From Cellulomonas telluris (GTDB lineage: Bacteria > Actinomycetota > Actinomycetes > Actinomycetales > Cellulomonadaceae), in NCBI RefSeq assembly GCF_004886325.1, contig NZ_QXFN01000001.1:310001-374000 (forward strand): a DNA stretch of 64,000 bases, in the 5' to 3' direction. The notes below the pieces were generated by a model that saw nothing but the letters and a program-made list of their open reading frames with translations, was not told where the DNA came from and searched no databases. The position numbers were made by a program, and so were the translations under genes. This document shows, piece after piece, positions 35,586-44,114 of this stretch (its first letter is position 1; each line of letters begins with the position of its first letter).

Positions 35586-36401
35586 CTAGCGCACGACCGT
35601 CCGGAACGGGTCGGCCGTGGGCACGAGCTCGACCGGGACCTCCGGCACCAGACCGGCGAGCCACCGGGCCGCCTCCGCCATGCCCTCCTGCTCGGACGGC
35701 ACGTGCCCGACGACGACGAGCCCGGCGCACAGCCCCGCGCTCACGGCGTCCGCCGCGTACTCCCCCGTCTCCCACTCGTGCCCCTCGCCGATGACGAGCA
35801 CGTCGACGTCGGGACGGGCGAGGAGCCGGCGGTTCGGGCCGAAGCCGTGGAACCCCGGCTGGAGGCCGACGGTGCGCACGGGGGCGTCGGGGTCGCCGAC
35901 GTAGCGCAGCGCCCGGGCGCCGAGCGCCTGCGCGACGTGCGCGGCGAGGGCGCCGAGGGTCGTGGGCGGCAGGTCGTAGACGCCCTCCACGTCGGGGCGC
36001 TCGGCGTCGAGCCAGCCGAGCGCGCGCGCGACGCCGGTGAGCACGCCGTCGGGCCGGCGGTCGTGCCAGACGTCGTGCAGGTGGAAGACGACGAGCCCGT
36101 GCTCGGCGACGAAGGCCGACTTCGCCGCGTAGACCGGGTCGCCCTCGGCCGCGAGCTCCGCGCCGGCGGCGCCGTGGTGGTCGAAGTAGAGCGGCTCGTG
36201 CGTGACGACGAGGTCGAGCCCGCGCTCCACGGCGTCACGCAGCACGTCGAACGTCGCCATCATGGTGACGGCGACCCCTCGGACCGGGGCGTCCGGGTCC
36301 CCGGCGAGGAACTCGTCGACCGTCCTCTCGCGCCACGGCACCCCGACGTGCGCGCCGATCCGCTCCACCACCTGCCGCGCCGTGACCGTCACGGCCGTCA
36401 C
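35586..36401 (-). CDS. Nif3-like dinuclear-metal protein (DUF34)
   Basis: A 271-residue protein of the NIF3/YbgI family, which forms a ring-shaped hexamer with a two-metal site. Metal ligands are visible in VTHEPLYFDHH (near residue 67), VFHLHDVWHD and the C-terminal GHVPSEQEGM. Family members have been proposed to act in nucleotide or cofactor repair, for example as GTP cyclohydrolase type 1-like enzymes, but the role is unsettled. The GTG at 36401 is one of two close GTG starts. It is divergent from the RluA-family gene with only 40 bp between them. Confidence 0.85.
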   Translation of the reverse strand: MTAVTVTARQVVERIGAHVGVPWRERTVDEFLAGDPDAPVRGVAVTMMATFDVLRDAVERGLDLVVTHEPLYFDHHGAAGAELAAEGDPVYAAKSAFVAEHGLVVFHLHDVWHDRRPDGVLTGVARALGWLDAERPDVEGVYDLPPTTLGALAAHVAQALGARALRYVGDPDAPVRTVGLQPGFHGFGPNRRLLARPDVDVLVIGEGHEWETGEYAADAVSAGLCAGLVVVGHVPSEQEGMAEAARWLAGLVPEVPVELVPTADPFRTVVR

Positions 36402-36429
36402 CCTACGACGCGGTCACGGGGCGGGCTCG

Positions 36430-36435
36430 TACCAT
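36430..36435 (+). promoter_or_regulatory. -10 box of a leaderless promoter
   Basis: TACCAT ends 6 bases before the GTG start at 36442 in a 40-bp gap, leaving no room for a 5' leader. Confidence 0.5.
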
Positions 36436-36441
36436 CGACGG

Positions 36442-37383
36442 GTGCCGCCCCGCTCGCCGCTCCCGGCACGTCACGGCCTCGCCGCCGCGCACCTGTGCAC
36501 CCCGCCGCGGGTCCGTACCGCCCCCGACCCGTGGCCGACGATGGGCGCCTGGCTGCGCCACCGCCTCCCCCGGCACGTCGACGTGGCCGGGCTGCTCGCG
36601 CAGGGGCGCTTCGTCGACGAGGACGGCCGCCCGCTGCACGACGACGACCCGTACGCCCCCGCGCGGCACGTGTGGTTCCACCGCGACCTGCGCGACGAGC
36701 CGGTCGTGCCCGGCGCGATCCACGTGGTCCACCGGGACGAGCGGCTCGTGGTGGTCGACAAGCCGCCGTTCCTGTCGACGATCCCCCGCGGCCGGCACGT
36801 GGTGCAGAGCGTCGTCGTCCGGCTGCGCGCGGAGCTGGACCTGCCGGAGCTCTCGCCGCTGCACCGGCTCGACCGCGTGACGTCGGGGCTGCTGCTGCTC
36901 ACGACGGAGCGGCGCTGGCGGGGCGCGTACCAGACGGGGTTCGAGCGCCGCGCCGTCGACAAGACCTACCGGGCGCTCGCACCGCTGCGGGCCGACCTCC
37001 CGCTGCCGACGGTCGTGCGCGACCACATCCGCAAGGACCGCGGCACCCAGCGCGCCGAGGTCGTGCCCGGCGCCCCGGTCAACGCCGAGACGCGCGTGGA
37101 GCTCGAGCGCGAGGTCGACGGCCACGGGGTGTACCGGCTCAGCCCGCGCACGGGCCGCACCCACCAACTGCGGGTCCACCTGGCGGGGCTGGGGATCCCG
37201 ATCGTGGGCGACCCGCTGTACCCGGTCGTGCGTGAGGTCGCCGTGGACGACTTCCGGGAGCCGCTGCAGCTCCTCGCCGCCGAGGTCGCGTTCACCGACC
37301 CGGTCGACGGGCGGCGGCGCGAGTTCCGCAGCGTGCGGTCGCTGCCGCTGCCTCCCGAGCAGGTCGTCGGCCCGCCCCGGTGA
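36442..37383 (+). CDS. RluA-family pseudouridine synthase
   Basis: A 313-residue rRNA or tRNA pseudouridine synthase. The catalytic motif HRLDRVTSG places the nucleophile at Asp144, VVDKPPFLST precedes it, and GRTHQLRVHLAGLGIPIVGD is the conserved C-terminal RNA-site motif. An N-terminal stretch of about 90 residues precedes the catalytic domain. Its target uridine cannot be predicted from the sequence. The GTG at 36442 follows a TACCAT box directly, so the message is probably leaderless. Confidence 0.9.
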   Translation: MPPRSPLPARHGLAAAHLCTPPRVRTAPDPWPTMGAWLRHRLPRHVDVAGLLAQGRFVDEDGRPLHDDDPYAPARHVWFHRDLRDEPVVPGAIHVVHRDERLVVVDKPPFLSTIPRGRHVVQSVVVRLRAELDLPELSPLHRLDRVTSGLLLLTTERRWRGAYQTGFERRAVDKTYRALAPLRADLPLPTVVRDHIRKDRGTQRAEVVPGAPVNAETRVELEREVDGHGVYRLSPRTGRTHQLRVHLAGLGIPIVGDPLYPVVREVAVDDFREPLQLLAAEVAFTDPVDGRRREFRSVRSLPLPPEQVVGPPR

Positions 37384-37439
37384 GCGGCGGGGCACCGCCC
37401 CCGAGGAGACCGGCACCCCGCCGCCGCACGGCTGCCGGG

Positions 37440-39827
37440 TCAGCCGCAGGCCGCCCCCGCGTGCCCGGCCTCGTAGGTGGTGAGGGCTCCGCGCCACGCC
37501 TCGACCTTCACGCCCGTGACGCTCACGTGCCCGGCCTCGAGGGTCTTCCCGGGTGCCGTCCACGAGCGCTCGAAGGACGCCCCGGGCGGCAGCACGGTCC
37601 CGGCCGCCGTCCACCACGGGGTCGTCGCGACGACGACGACGGGGACGCGCTCGGTGTTGCGCACCCGCACCGTGACCCGCGGGCGTCCGTCGACGCACTG
37701 CGCCTGCCCCGACACGGTGAGCGCCACCGCGCGCGGCGTCCCGGCCGGAGCCGAGGGCGTGACCGGCGCGGACGGCGCCGACGGCGCGGAGTCGCCCGCG
37801 GCGTTCGTCGCGACGACCGTGAACGTGTGCGCGCGCCCGGCCGCCAGTCCGGTGACCTCGCAGGACGTGCCCTCCGTCGTGCACGTCGCCCCGCCGGGCG
37901 ACGCGGTGACGGTCGAGGTGGTGACGGGGCTGCCGCCGTCGTCGGCCGGCGGGGTCCACGACACGGTCGCGGAGCCGGCCCCGGCGGTCGCCCGCACGTC
38001 CGTGGGCGCCGCAGGCGGCGTGGCGGGCGGCGCGACGGCGCCCGGCCAGGTCACGAGCAGCTCGTCGCCCGTCGGGGAGATCCGCTCGACCGTGATCCTG
38101 TTGATCGTGAAGGCGTTGCCTCCCCCGCCGCCGCGGATGCCGACGTTGCCGACGAGCCCGTCGGCCGGCTGCGACCCGTCGAAGGTGATCTCGCTGACCA
38201 GGTCGTAGCTGCCCATGTTGACCATGCCGCTGTTGAAGTACGCCGGGAGCTGCGTGGCGACCTGGTTCGCGGAGTACGGGTGGGCGTTCACGAGCGCGCC
38301 GTCGGCGGTGGTGTAGCCGCCGTTGGTGTTGTCCTTGAGCCAGCGGACCCGGATCGCGGTCGTCCCCTTGGCCGTGTAGTTGACGGTGAAGCGGTAGGTG
38401 CCGCCCGGCTCGGGCCGGAACGCGACCTCGCCGTCGTCCGTGGTGGACCACGGCCACGCCGTCGCGTCGTCGCCGAGGACGATGTTGGCGCCGCTCCACG
38501 GGTCACCGGCGGAGGTGTCGAAGACGTGGACGCCGGGGACCGGGGCCGGCTCCTCGCCGCCGGAGGTGTCGATCCACTCGTGCGTGGCGAGGAACTCGTC
38601 CGGGTACAGGATGCCGAGCAGCGCGAGCTTCGCGCGGCCGTCGTAGTCGTACGGCATGGCGAACTCACCGCCCTTCCAGCCGGTGCGGACGTCGCGCACA
38701 CCCGCGAGCTTCACGGCGGTGACGACCTTCGGGTTGCCCGTCGTGTTGGCCGGGCCGGCCGCGTGGTCGCGGTAGACGCGGAAGAGCTCGGCGTACTTCA
38801 CGCCCTGGTTGTTCTCGTTCTCGGGCGTCAGCTCGCCGGGCGGCAGGGCGATGTCCATCTCGGTCACGTGGACCTCGACGTTCCCGAGCGTCGCGAAGAG
38901 CTTGATGTTCTGCTCGACGGCCGCTACGTCGGTGGCCAGGTTGTAGTGCCCCTGCATGCCGATGACCTCGATGAGCGGCTTGCCGCCCGGGCGTGTGCCG
39001 GCGTACCGCTCGTTGATGTCCTTGACCATCTCGTGGACGACGCGGGCCTTCGCCGGGGAGTCCAGGCCGAAGTCGTTGTACGTGAGCTTCACGTCCCAGC
39101 CGTGCGCGTCGACCACCTCGGCCGCCTTGAGGAACGCGAGCTCGACCCACTCGTGACCCAGCGCCTGGTACCACCCCTCGCCCTTGGCCAGGGACGCACG
39201 CCAGTCGGCCGGGTCGGCGGTGCCGACCGCCTCGTTCACCACGTCGATCGCCACCAGCCGGTCGCCGAAGTGGCCCAGCACGGTCTCGATGTGCGTGTTC
39301 AGGTTCTCGAGAGCGACGGCGCGGTCGAACGTGCCGGGCTGGCCGAACCGCGCCGGGGGCGCGTCCCACATCCACGTGGGCGTCTGCGAGTGCCACGCCA
39401 GCGTGTGCCCGTAGAACGTCAGGTCGGGGTTCCGCGCCGCGTGCTCCGCGAAGGCCGCCTCCGCCGCGTCGAAGGTGAACACGCCCTTGTCCCGCTGCGT
39501 GCTCTCGGGCTTCATCTCGTTGCCCGGGGTGTAGGACGCGTAGTTGTGGACCAGGCCGTCCATCTCGCCGCGGCCGAAGATGCCGAACGAGAAGTGGTCC
39601 TCGTAGACGTCCTTCATCGCGGGGTAGTGCTCGAACGTCTGGCCGCTCGGGGGGAGCTCGGCCTCGGCGGCGGCCACCGCCTGCTGGCCGGCGCCCACCG
39701 CGGCGAGCGACAGGACTCCTGCCAGCAGCGTGGCGAGTGCGGGCCGGACCGGCCCCCGTGCCCGCGGAGGTCTGCGTGAGGAGCCCGGCACTCCGGGCGC
39801 TGCGAGCTGTGATCGCCGATCCGACAT
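37440..39827 (-). CDS. Large modular secreted GH10 xylanase with carbohydrate-binding and FN3 modules
   Basis: A 795-residue exported enzyme. After a signal peptide (about 1-52, AVA-AAE) the GH10 barrel (about 60-395) has acid/base Glu199 in DVVNEAVG and nucleophile Glu323 in VTEMDIA. Residues about 415-575 form a beta-sandwich ([20 protein letters not shown] to [10 protein letters not shown]) that looks like a carbohydrate-binding module of the GH10-associated kind. An FN3 module (about 595-685; [20 protein letters not shown]) and a last domain (about 695-795; with [17 protein letters not shown] and [14 protein letters not shown]) follow; the last domain is not one I can name. The ATG at 39827 has GGAGGT 4 bp upstream. 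It is divergent from the LPMO gene with a palindrome between. Confidence 0.92.
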   Translation of the reverse strand: MSDRRSQLAAPGVPGSSRRPPRARGPVRPALATLLAGVLSLAAVGAGQQAVAAAEAELPPSGQTFEHYPAMKDVYEDHFSFGIFGRGEMDGLVHNYASYTPGNEMKPESTQRDKGVFTFDAAEAAFAEHAARNPDLTFYGHTLAWHSQTPTWMWDAPPARFGQPGTFDRAVALENLNTHIETVLGHFGDRLVAIDVVNEAVGTADPADWRASLAKGEGWYQALGHEWVELAFLKAAEVVDAHGWDVKLTYNDFGLDSPAKARVVHEMVKDINERYAGTRPGGKPLIEVIGMQGHYNLATDVAAVEQNIKLFATLGNVEVHVTEMDIALPPGELTPENENNQGVKYAELFRVYRDHAAGPANTTGNPKVVTAVKLAGVRDVRTGWKGGEFAMPYDYDGRAKLALLGILYPDEFLATHEWIDTSGGEEPAPVPGVHVFDTSAGDPWSGANIVLGDDATAWPWSTTDDGEVAFRPEPGGTYRFTVNYTAKGTTAIRVRWLKDNTNGGYTTADGALVNAHPYSANQVATQLPAYFNSGMVNMGSYDLVSEITFDGSQPADGLVGNVGIRGGGGGNAFTINRITVERISPTGDELLVTWPGAVAPPATPPAAPTDVRATAGAGSATVSWTPPADDGGSPVTTSTVTASPGGATCTTEGTSCEVTGLAAGRAHTFTVVATNAAGDSAPSAPSAPVTPSAPAGTPRAVALTVSGQAQCVDGRPRVTVRVRNTERVPVVVVATTPWWTAAGTVLPPGASFERSWTAPGKTLEAGHVSVTGVKVEAWRGALTTYEAGHAGAACG

Positions 39828-39871
39828 GGGACCTCCGGTGATGACCCACGCACCGTTGCGCGGGGAGGCGG

Positions 39872-39887
39872 GTGGCAATTTTGCCAC
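39872..39887. promoter_or_regulatory. Palindrome between divergent GH10 and LPMO genes
   Basis: GTGGCAA-TT-TTGCCAC, a perfect 7-bp inverted repeat in an AT-rich patch, 45 bp from the GH10 start and 146 bp from the LPMO start. It can serve as a common operator. A further half-site TTTGCCA lies at 39902-39908. Confidence 0.6.
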
Positions 39888-40032
39888 TGTTGCACAGCGG
39901 CTTTGCCAGGTTGTCGAGGGGCGTCGTCGCTGTCAAGGGCTCCCCAAGCGTTTCGGACGTTGCCGCGCCCGCTCCCGCGGCCGAAGGGTGCTCCTCGTAC
40001 GTCTCCACCGACCTCGTCCCGGAGGGGCACCC

Positions 40033-41109
40033 ATGTCACGGTCCTCAGTACTCCGCCGCCTCACCGCGGTGGCCGGCACCCTCGCGCTCGGCGCCGCGAT
40101 GGTGGCGGGCTCTGCCGTCCTCGCCGCACCGGCGTCGGCGCACGGCGCCGTGTCCGACCCGCCCTCGCGCATCTACGGCTGCTACGACCGCTGGAGCGCG
40201 GCGTGGACCGACCCGGCCATGCAGACGCAGGACCCGATGTGCTGGAACGCGTGGCAGAGCAACCCCAACGCCATGTGGAACTGGAACGGCATGTTCCAGG
40301 AGAACGTCGGCGGCCGTCACGAGCAGGTGATCCCGAACGGCAAGCTCTGCTCCGCCAACAACCCGACCTACGCGGCGGCCGACGTCCCCGGCGCCTGGCA
40401 GACGACCTCCCGCCCGCACAGCTTCCGGCTCACCGTGCACGACCCGTCCAACCACGGCGCGGACTACCTGAAGATCTACGTCACCAAGCAGGGCTACGAC
40501 GCCCGGACGAAGGCACTCGCGTGGTCCGACCTCGAGCTGGTGAAGACGACCGGGAGCTACCCCACCTCGAGCCCGTACGTCACCGACGTCACCGTCCCGA
40601 GCGACCGCCGCGGCCACCACGTCGTCTTCACGATCTGGCAGGCGAGCCACCTCGACCAGCCGTACTACCAGTGCAGCGACGTGAGCTTCGGCGGCACCGG
40701 CAACCCGACGCCGAACCCCACGACCCCGGCGCCGGACCCCACCACCCCGGCGCCGAACCCGACCACGCCGGCCCCCGACCCGACCACGCCGGCGCCGAAC
40801 CCCACGACGCCCGCGCCGAACCCGACGACGCCGGCCGGTGCCTGCACCGCGACGGTGACCGTCGCGAGCTCCTGGCAGGGCGGCTACCAGGCCACGGTGA
40901 CGGTGAAGGCCGGGGCCAGCGCGATCAACGGCTGGAGGGCGACCATCAACGGCGCGACGATCACCCAGGCGTGGAACGGCACGGCCTCCGGCAACACGAT
41001 CACCTCGTCGTCGTGGAACGGGAAGCTCGCCGCGGGGGCGACGACCTCCGCCGGCTTCCTCGGCAGCGGCAGCCCGAGCAACCTGAGCGCCACCTGCACG
41101 GCGTCGTGA
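40033..41109 (+). CDS. AA10 lytic polysaccharide monooxygenase with CBM2
   Basis: A 358-residue secreted copper enzyme that breaks cellulose chains by oxidation. The signal peptide ends at residue 36 (ASA), exposing His37 as the N-terminal copper ligand (HGAVSDPPSRIYGCY); the second His of the copper brace is in the region RPHSFRLTVHDPSNHG. The AA10 domain runs to about 226 and has the typical WNAWQSNPNAMWNW surface segment and four Cys. A PTTPAP(N/D) linker (about 228-272) joins a CBM2 (about 273-358; SSWQGGYQ, TQAWNGTA, SSSWNGKL). The ATG at 40033 has GGAGGGG upstream. A 14-mer repeat and a hairpin follow. Confidence 0.95.
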   Translation: MSRSSVLRRLTAVAGTLALGAAMVAGSAVLAAPASAHGAVSDPPSRIYGCYDRWSAAWTDPAMQTQDPMCWNAWQSNPNAMWNWNGMFQENVGGRHEQVIPNGKLCSANNPTYAAADVPGAWQTTSRPHSFRLTVHDPSNHGADYLKIYVTKQGYDARTKALAWSDLELVKTTGSYPTSSPYVTDVTVPSDRRGHHVVFTIWQASHLDQPYYQCSDVSFGGTGNPTPNPTTPAPDPTTPAPNPTTPAPDPTTPAPNPTTPAPNPTTPAGACTATVTVASSWQGGYQATVTVKAGASAINGWRATINGATITQAWNGTASGNTITSSSWNGKLAAGATTSAGFLGSGSPSNLSATCTAS

Positions 41110-41116
41110 CCGTCGG

Positions 41117-41158
41117 GCACTGATCGCCGAGCACTGACCGTCGAGCACTGACGCACGA
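41117..41158. repeat. Three 14-bp tandem repeats after the LPMO gene
   Basis: Units GCACTGATCGCCGA, GCACTGACCGTCGA and GCACTGACGCACGA lie head to tail, starting 8 bp past the LPMO stop and running into the terminator stem. Confidence 0.8.
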
Positions 41159-41189
41159 GGGCCGCACGCCCGGGTGGGCGTGCGGCCCT
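41158..41189 (+). terminator. Terminator of the LPMO gene
   Basis: AGGGCCGCACGCCC (41158-41171) and its perfect complement (41176-41189) with a GGGT loop: a 14-bp stem. Confidence 0.85.
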
Positions 41190-41249
41190 GGTGCAGGCGT
41201 CGAGCACCGTGGACGCGCGCAGCCGCCGTGCCGCGGGCTTTCCGATCGG

Positions 41250-41271
41250 CTTTCGGGGGCGCCGCCGAAAG
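41250..41271. promoter_or_regulatory. Inverted repeat shared with the xylanase control region
   Basis: CTTTCGG-N8-CCGAAAG. The core TTTCGG-N8-CCGAAA has the same spacing as the site at 33887-33906 before the GH10 xylanase. Here it lies about 320 bp before the small secreted-protein gene. The stretch 41190-41411 holds no gene that I can support. Confidence 0.5.
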
Positions 41272-41411
41272 AAGCCTCCACCTCATGTCGCCAAGTCGCG
41301 GTGCCGCGCGTCGCTCGGTCCGGACCTCGGGCTCGGCGGCAGGGATCGCATTCGTGCCCGTCGCGGCAAAAAGGCGCACGTTCTTGCCGGGAAGTTCGGG
41401 ACTGGTCACCG

Positions 41412-41441
41412 TTGACAGGCCGAGTCGCACCCCCATAGCGT
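41412..41441 (+). promoter_or_regulatory. Near-consensus promoter of the small secreted protein gene
   Basis: TTGACA (41412-41417), 18-bp spacer, TAGCGT (41436-41441). The transcript would have a leader of about 125 bases before the ATG at 41573. The leader is less GC-rich than its surroundings, with ATATCGAG and GGATCCATGCC stretches; I see no known riboswitch in it. Confidence 0.65.
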
Positions 41442-41572
41442 TCCGGCATTGGAATCCTCGAGGTGGCCGGCAGCCGGCCGCCGTCATATCGAGTCGCGCA
41501 CCGAGGCGAAGGCTCGACATCAAGGATCCATGCCATTCTCGCGTTTCACGCGACCACAAAGGGGGCTTCACG

Positions 41573-41806
41573 ATGCATCGGAAGATCGCACGCGCAGTTG
41601 TGACGGCGGGAGTGCTCGCCGGCGTCTTCGTCGGCGGGGCGACGTCCGCGTCGGCGGCGACGCACTGGTCCGGCAACTACCCCACCAAGGCGGCCTGCGA
41701 CCGGGCTCGGATCGCGCACCACGACTACGGGCAGCGCACCACCACGTGCTCCGTGTCGTACGACCGCGCCGGCAACCGGTCCTACTTCTTCCACTGGTTC
41801 AGCTGA
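41573..41806 (+). CDS. Small secreted protein with one disulfide pair
   Basis: A 77-residue exported protein. The signal peptide ends SAS-A near residue 28, leaving a mature peptide of about 49 residues that starts ATHWSGNYPTKAACDRARI. It has two Cys (AACDRA and TTCSVS), many His, Tyr and Trp, and ends SYFFHWFS. Such small actinobacterial proteins resemble short uncharacterised secreted peptides; I assign no function. AAGGGGG precedes the ATG, and a strong promoter and a strong terminator frame the gene as a separate unit. Its base composition is lower in GC than its neighbours. Confidence 0.78.
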   Translation: MHRKIARAVVTAGVLAGVFVGGATSASAATHWSGNYPTKAACDRARIAHHDYGQRTTTCSVSYDRAGNRSYFFHWFS

Positions 41807-41906
41807 CGTCACCGCGGTGGGCAGCCGCAGTTCCGACGTCGTCGTCGGGTGCGGCGCACCCACCCGCGGATCTTTCCCGATCCGGGATCTGAGCCGCAGT
41901 CGGTGA

Positions 41907-41948
41907 AGCGGGGTGTCGATGTTCGAGCTCGGACATCGACACCCCGCT
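41907..41948 (+). terminator. Strong hairpin after the small secreted protein gene
   Basis: AGCGGGGTGTCGATGT (41907-41922) and its perfect complement (41933-41948) form a 16-bp stem with a 10-base loop, 100 bp past the stop. Confidence 0.8.
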
Positions 41949-42316
41949 GCCGCGCGCCCGGGCCGCGGTGATGCCGGTCGTCGAAACGCGTTCCGAACCC
42001 GGGACAGGAACGGTGCGAGCTGCGAAAGCTCGCCAACCCTCGCCACGAGCTCCCCAGCACTTCGCACTTCGCCGCACTCGCGACGAGTATGCGCATCGAT
42101 GTGGGCGCCCGTCGCGGCACGTTGCCTGGTCGTCGTGCCCTAGGTGTTCGTCCGTCGCCGTCCGGTACGCCGGTTGCCGGTCGACTGAGGGCCGCTCCAC
42201 TGACCAGACACCGGCGCGCGCCCACGTGCCACTCATTCAGCCGCCGCATTCAATGAAGTCGTCGCGGCTTTCCGAAGTAGAGGGGAGCTCGACATCGCCC
42301 TCGCAGAGGTCGTCAG
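41949..42316. other. Gene-free stretch before dnaB
   Basis: This 368-bp stretch has mixed base composition (for example GAACGGTGCGAGCTGCGAAA and CATTCAATGAAGTCGTC), no credible start with ribosome-binding site and no codon bias. It separates the small secreted gene from the end of dnaB. I see no tRNA, repeat or known RNA in it. Confidence 0.5.
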
Positions 42317-43696
42317 CTACATCTGCATGTCGACGAAGCGCGAGTAGTGGCCCTGGAACGCGACGGTGATCGTGTCCGTCGGGCCGTTACGGTGCTTCGC
42401 GACGATCAGGTCGGCCTCGCCGGCGCGCGGGGACTCCTTCTCGTAGGCGTCCTCGCGGTGCAGCAGGATCACCATGTCGGCGTCCTGCTCGATGCTGCCT
42501 GACTCACGCAGGTCGCTCATCGCCGGCCGCTTGTCGGTGCGCTGCTCGGGGCCACGGTTCAGCTGCGAGATCGCGATGACCGGGACCTCGAGCTCCTTGG
42601 CGAGCAGCTTGAGCGCACGCGAGAACTCCGAGACCTCCTGCTGGCGGGACTCGACGCGCTTGCCGGACGTCATCAGCTGGAGGTAGTCGATGACGACGAG
42701 CTTGAGGTCGTGCCGCTGCTTGAGCCGCCGGCACTTGGCGCGGATCTCCATCAGCGACATGTTCGGCGAGTCGTCGATGAAGAGCGGCGCCTCGGAGATG
42801 CGGCCCATGGTCGCCGCGATCTTCGCCCAGTCCTCCTCGCCCATCGCACCCGTGCGCAGCTTCTGCAGGTGCACGCGCGCCTCGGCCGAGAGCAGACGCA
42901 TCGTGATCTCGTTGCGGCTCATCTCGAGCGAGAACACGACGGACGCCATGTTGTGCTTGATGGCCGCGGACCGGACGATGTCGATTCCCACCGTCGACTT
43001 GCCGATGGCCGGCCGCGCGGCGATGACGATCATCTGCCCCGGGTGCAGGCCGTTCGTCAGGCGGTCCAGGTCGGAGAAGCCGGTCGGCACCCCGATCATG
43101 CCCTCGCCGCGGTGGCCGGCTGCCTCGATCTCGTCGACCGTGCCGCCGATGATCTCCGACAGCGGCAGGTAGTCCTCCGACGCACGCCGCTCGGTGACCG
43201 CGTAGACCTCCGCCTGCGCGTTGTTGACGAGCTCGTCGACGTCGCCGCCGTCGGTCGCGTAGCCGAGCTGGACGATGCGGGTGCCGGCCTCGACGAGCTT
43301 CCGGAGGATGGAGCGCTCGCGCACGATGCGCGCGTAGAAGCCGGCGTTCGCGGCGGTGGGGACCGACGCGATCAGCGTGTGCAGGTAGGCGGCTCCGCCG
43401 ATGCGGCCGATCTCGCCGCGCTTGGTCAGCTCGTCGGAGACCGTGATCGCGTCCGCCGGCTCGCCGCGGCCGTACAGGTCGATGATCGCGTCGTAGATCG
43501 CCTCGTGCGCCGGCCGGTAGAAGTCCGTCCCCCGCACCTGCTCGATCACGTCGGCGATGGCGTCCTTGCTGATCATCATGCCGCCGAGCACCGAGCGCTC
43601 GGCCTCGAGGTCCTGCGGCGGCGTGCGGTCGAAGCCGCCCCCGCCGCGGTTGCCCGTGTCCGGCGGTGCGCCGTACTCGAGGTCCTCGATGGTCAC
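42317..43696 (-). CDS. dnaB: Replicative DNA helicase DnaB
   Basis: The 459-residue hexameric helicase that unwinds DNA at the fork. The N-terminal DnaG-interacting domain covers about 28-130 (LEAERSVLGGMMISKDAIAD), and the RecA-like motor about 180-459, with Walker A AARPAIGKST (227-235), Walker B KLVVIDYLQLM, the H3 motif region AISQLNRGPEQRTDKRPAMS and the Arg finger region near SPRAGEADLIVAKHRNG. No intein is present, unlike some actinobacterial copies. The GTG at 43696 begins MTIEDLEYG; its ribosome site is weak. It is downstream of the rpsF-rplI block in the same direction, as in other actinobacteria, but with MATE and a small gene between. Confidence 0.97.
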   Translation of the reverse strand: MTIEDLEYGAPPDTGNRGGGGFDRTPPQDLEAERSVLGGMMISKDAIADVIEQVRGTDFYRPAHEAIYDAIIDLYGRGEPADAITVSDELTKRGEIGRIGGAAYLHTLIASVPTAANAGFYARIVRERSILRKLVEAGTRIVQLGYATDGGDVDELVNNAQAEVYAVTERRASEDYLPLSEIIGGTVDEIEAAGHRGEGMIGVPTGFSDLDRLTNGLHPGQMIVIAARPAIGKSTVGIDIVRSAAIKHNMASVVFSLEMSRNEITMRLLSAEARVHLQKLRTGAMGEEDWAKIAATMGRISEAPLFIDDSPNMSLMEIRAKCRRLKQRHDLKLVVIDYLQLMTSGKRVESRQQEVSEFSRALKLLAKELEVPVIAISQLNRGPEQRTDKRPAMSDLRESGSIEQDADMVILLHREDAYEKESPRAGEADLIVAKHRNGPTDTITVAFQGHYSRFVDMQM

Positions 43697-43863
43697 CTGT
43701 CACCCACTCTTCGCTCGTCCCACCCGGTCGAACGCCTGTTCTACACGGAGCCGCTGACAGTGCTCGGGGCCGCACGGCACGCCGCGCGGGCGCACCGGTG
43801 CCACCTGTCCTCGCGAGACTAGGGGGCGCGCCGCGGCTCCCCAAACGGCGCTGTGCACGCACC

Positions 43864-43993
43864 GGTGGACAGCCTGTGGACTCACGCCCGGACCCTGTGT
43901 GCACAGGATGGGGACAGTCCTGTGGACAACATCGAGGACGAGTCCGGACGGCGCCTCCCACCGGCGCATACGCTGTGCACGTGCTGTGGATCG
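43864..43993. other. Cluster of DnaA-box-like sites upstream of dnaB
   Basis: TGTGGACAA (43921-43929) is the exact complement of the actinobacterial DnaA box TTGTCCACA. Three sites with two mismatches each lie nearby: GGTGGACAG (43864-43872), TGTGGACTC (43875-43883) and TGTGGATCG (43985-43993). They occupy the 418-bp gap between dnaB and the divergent MATE gene. This may be a DnaA-controlled promoter region; it is probably not the main origin because dnaA and dnaN are not adjacent. Confidence 0.5.
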
Positions 43994-44114
43994 GAATTCG
44001 TTCGTCTCGTATCCACCTGGCGGACGCCTGAACCGGCACGCGGACGACGAGCGCGCGTCACACTCCCCCGCCCAGCCGTCCCCCGACCCGTCGCCGGCGG
44101 CCCGACCGTCGGGT

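Noticed and set aside
41174-41806. Longer version (about 210 residues) of the small secreted protein
   Set aside because: The upstream part overlaps a terminator stem and a near-consensus promoter; the ATG at 41573 has a ribosome site and opens a proper signal peptide.
43864-43993. Chromosomal origin (oriC)
   Set aside because: Only one exact DnaA box, no AT-rich unwinding region, and dnaA/dnaN are not adjacent. Gene order places oriC to the right of the window.
43986-44114. Longer N-terminus for the MATE protein
   Set aside because: The first part of the extension has non-coding-like codons and lies among DnaA-box-like sites; DinF-type proteins begin near DRQI. Kept as an alternative only.
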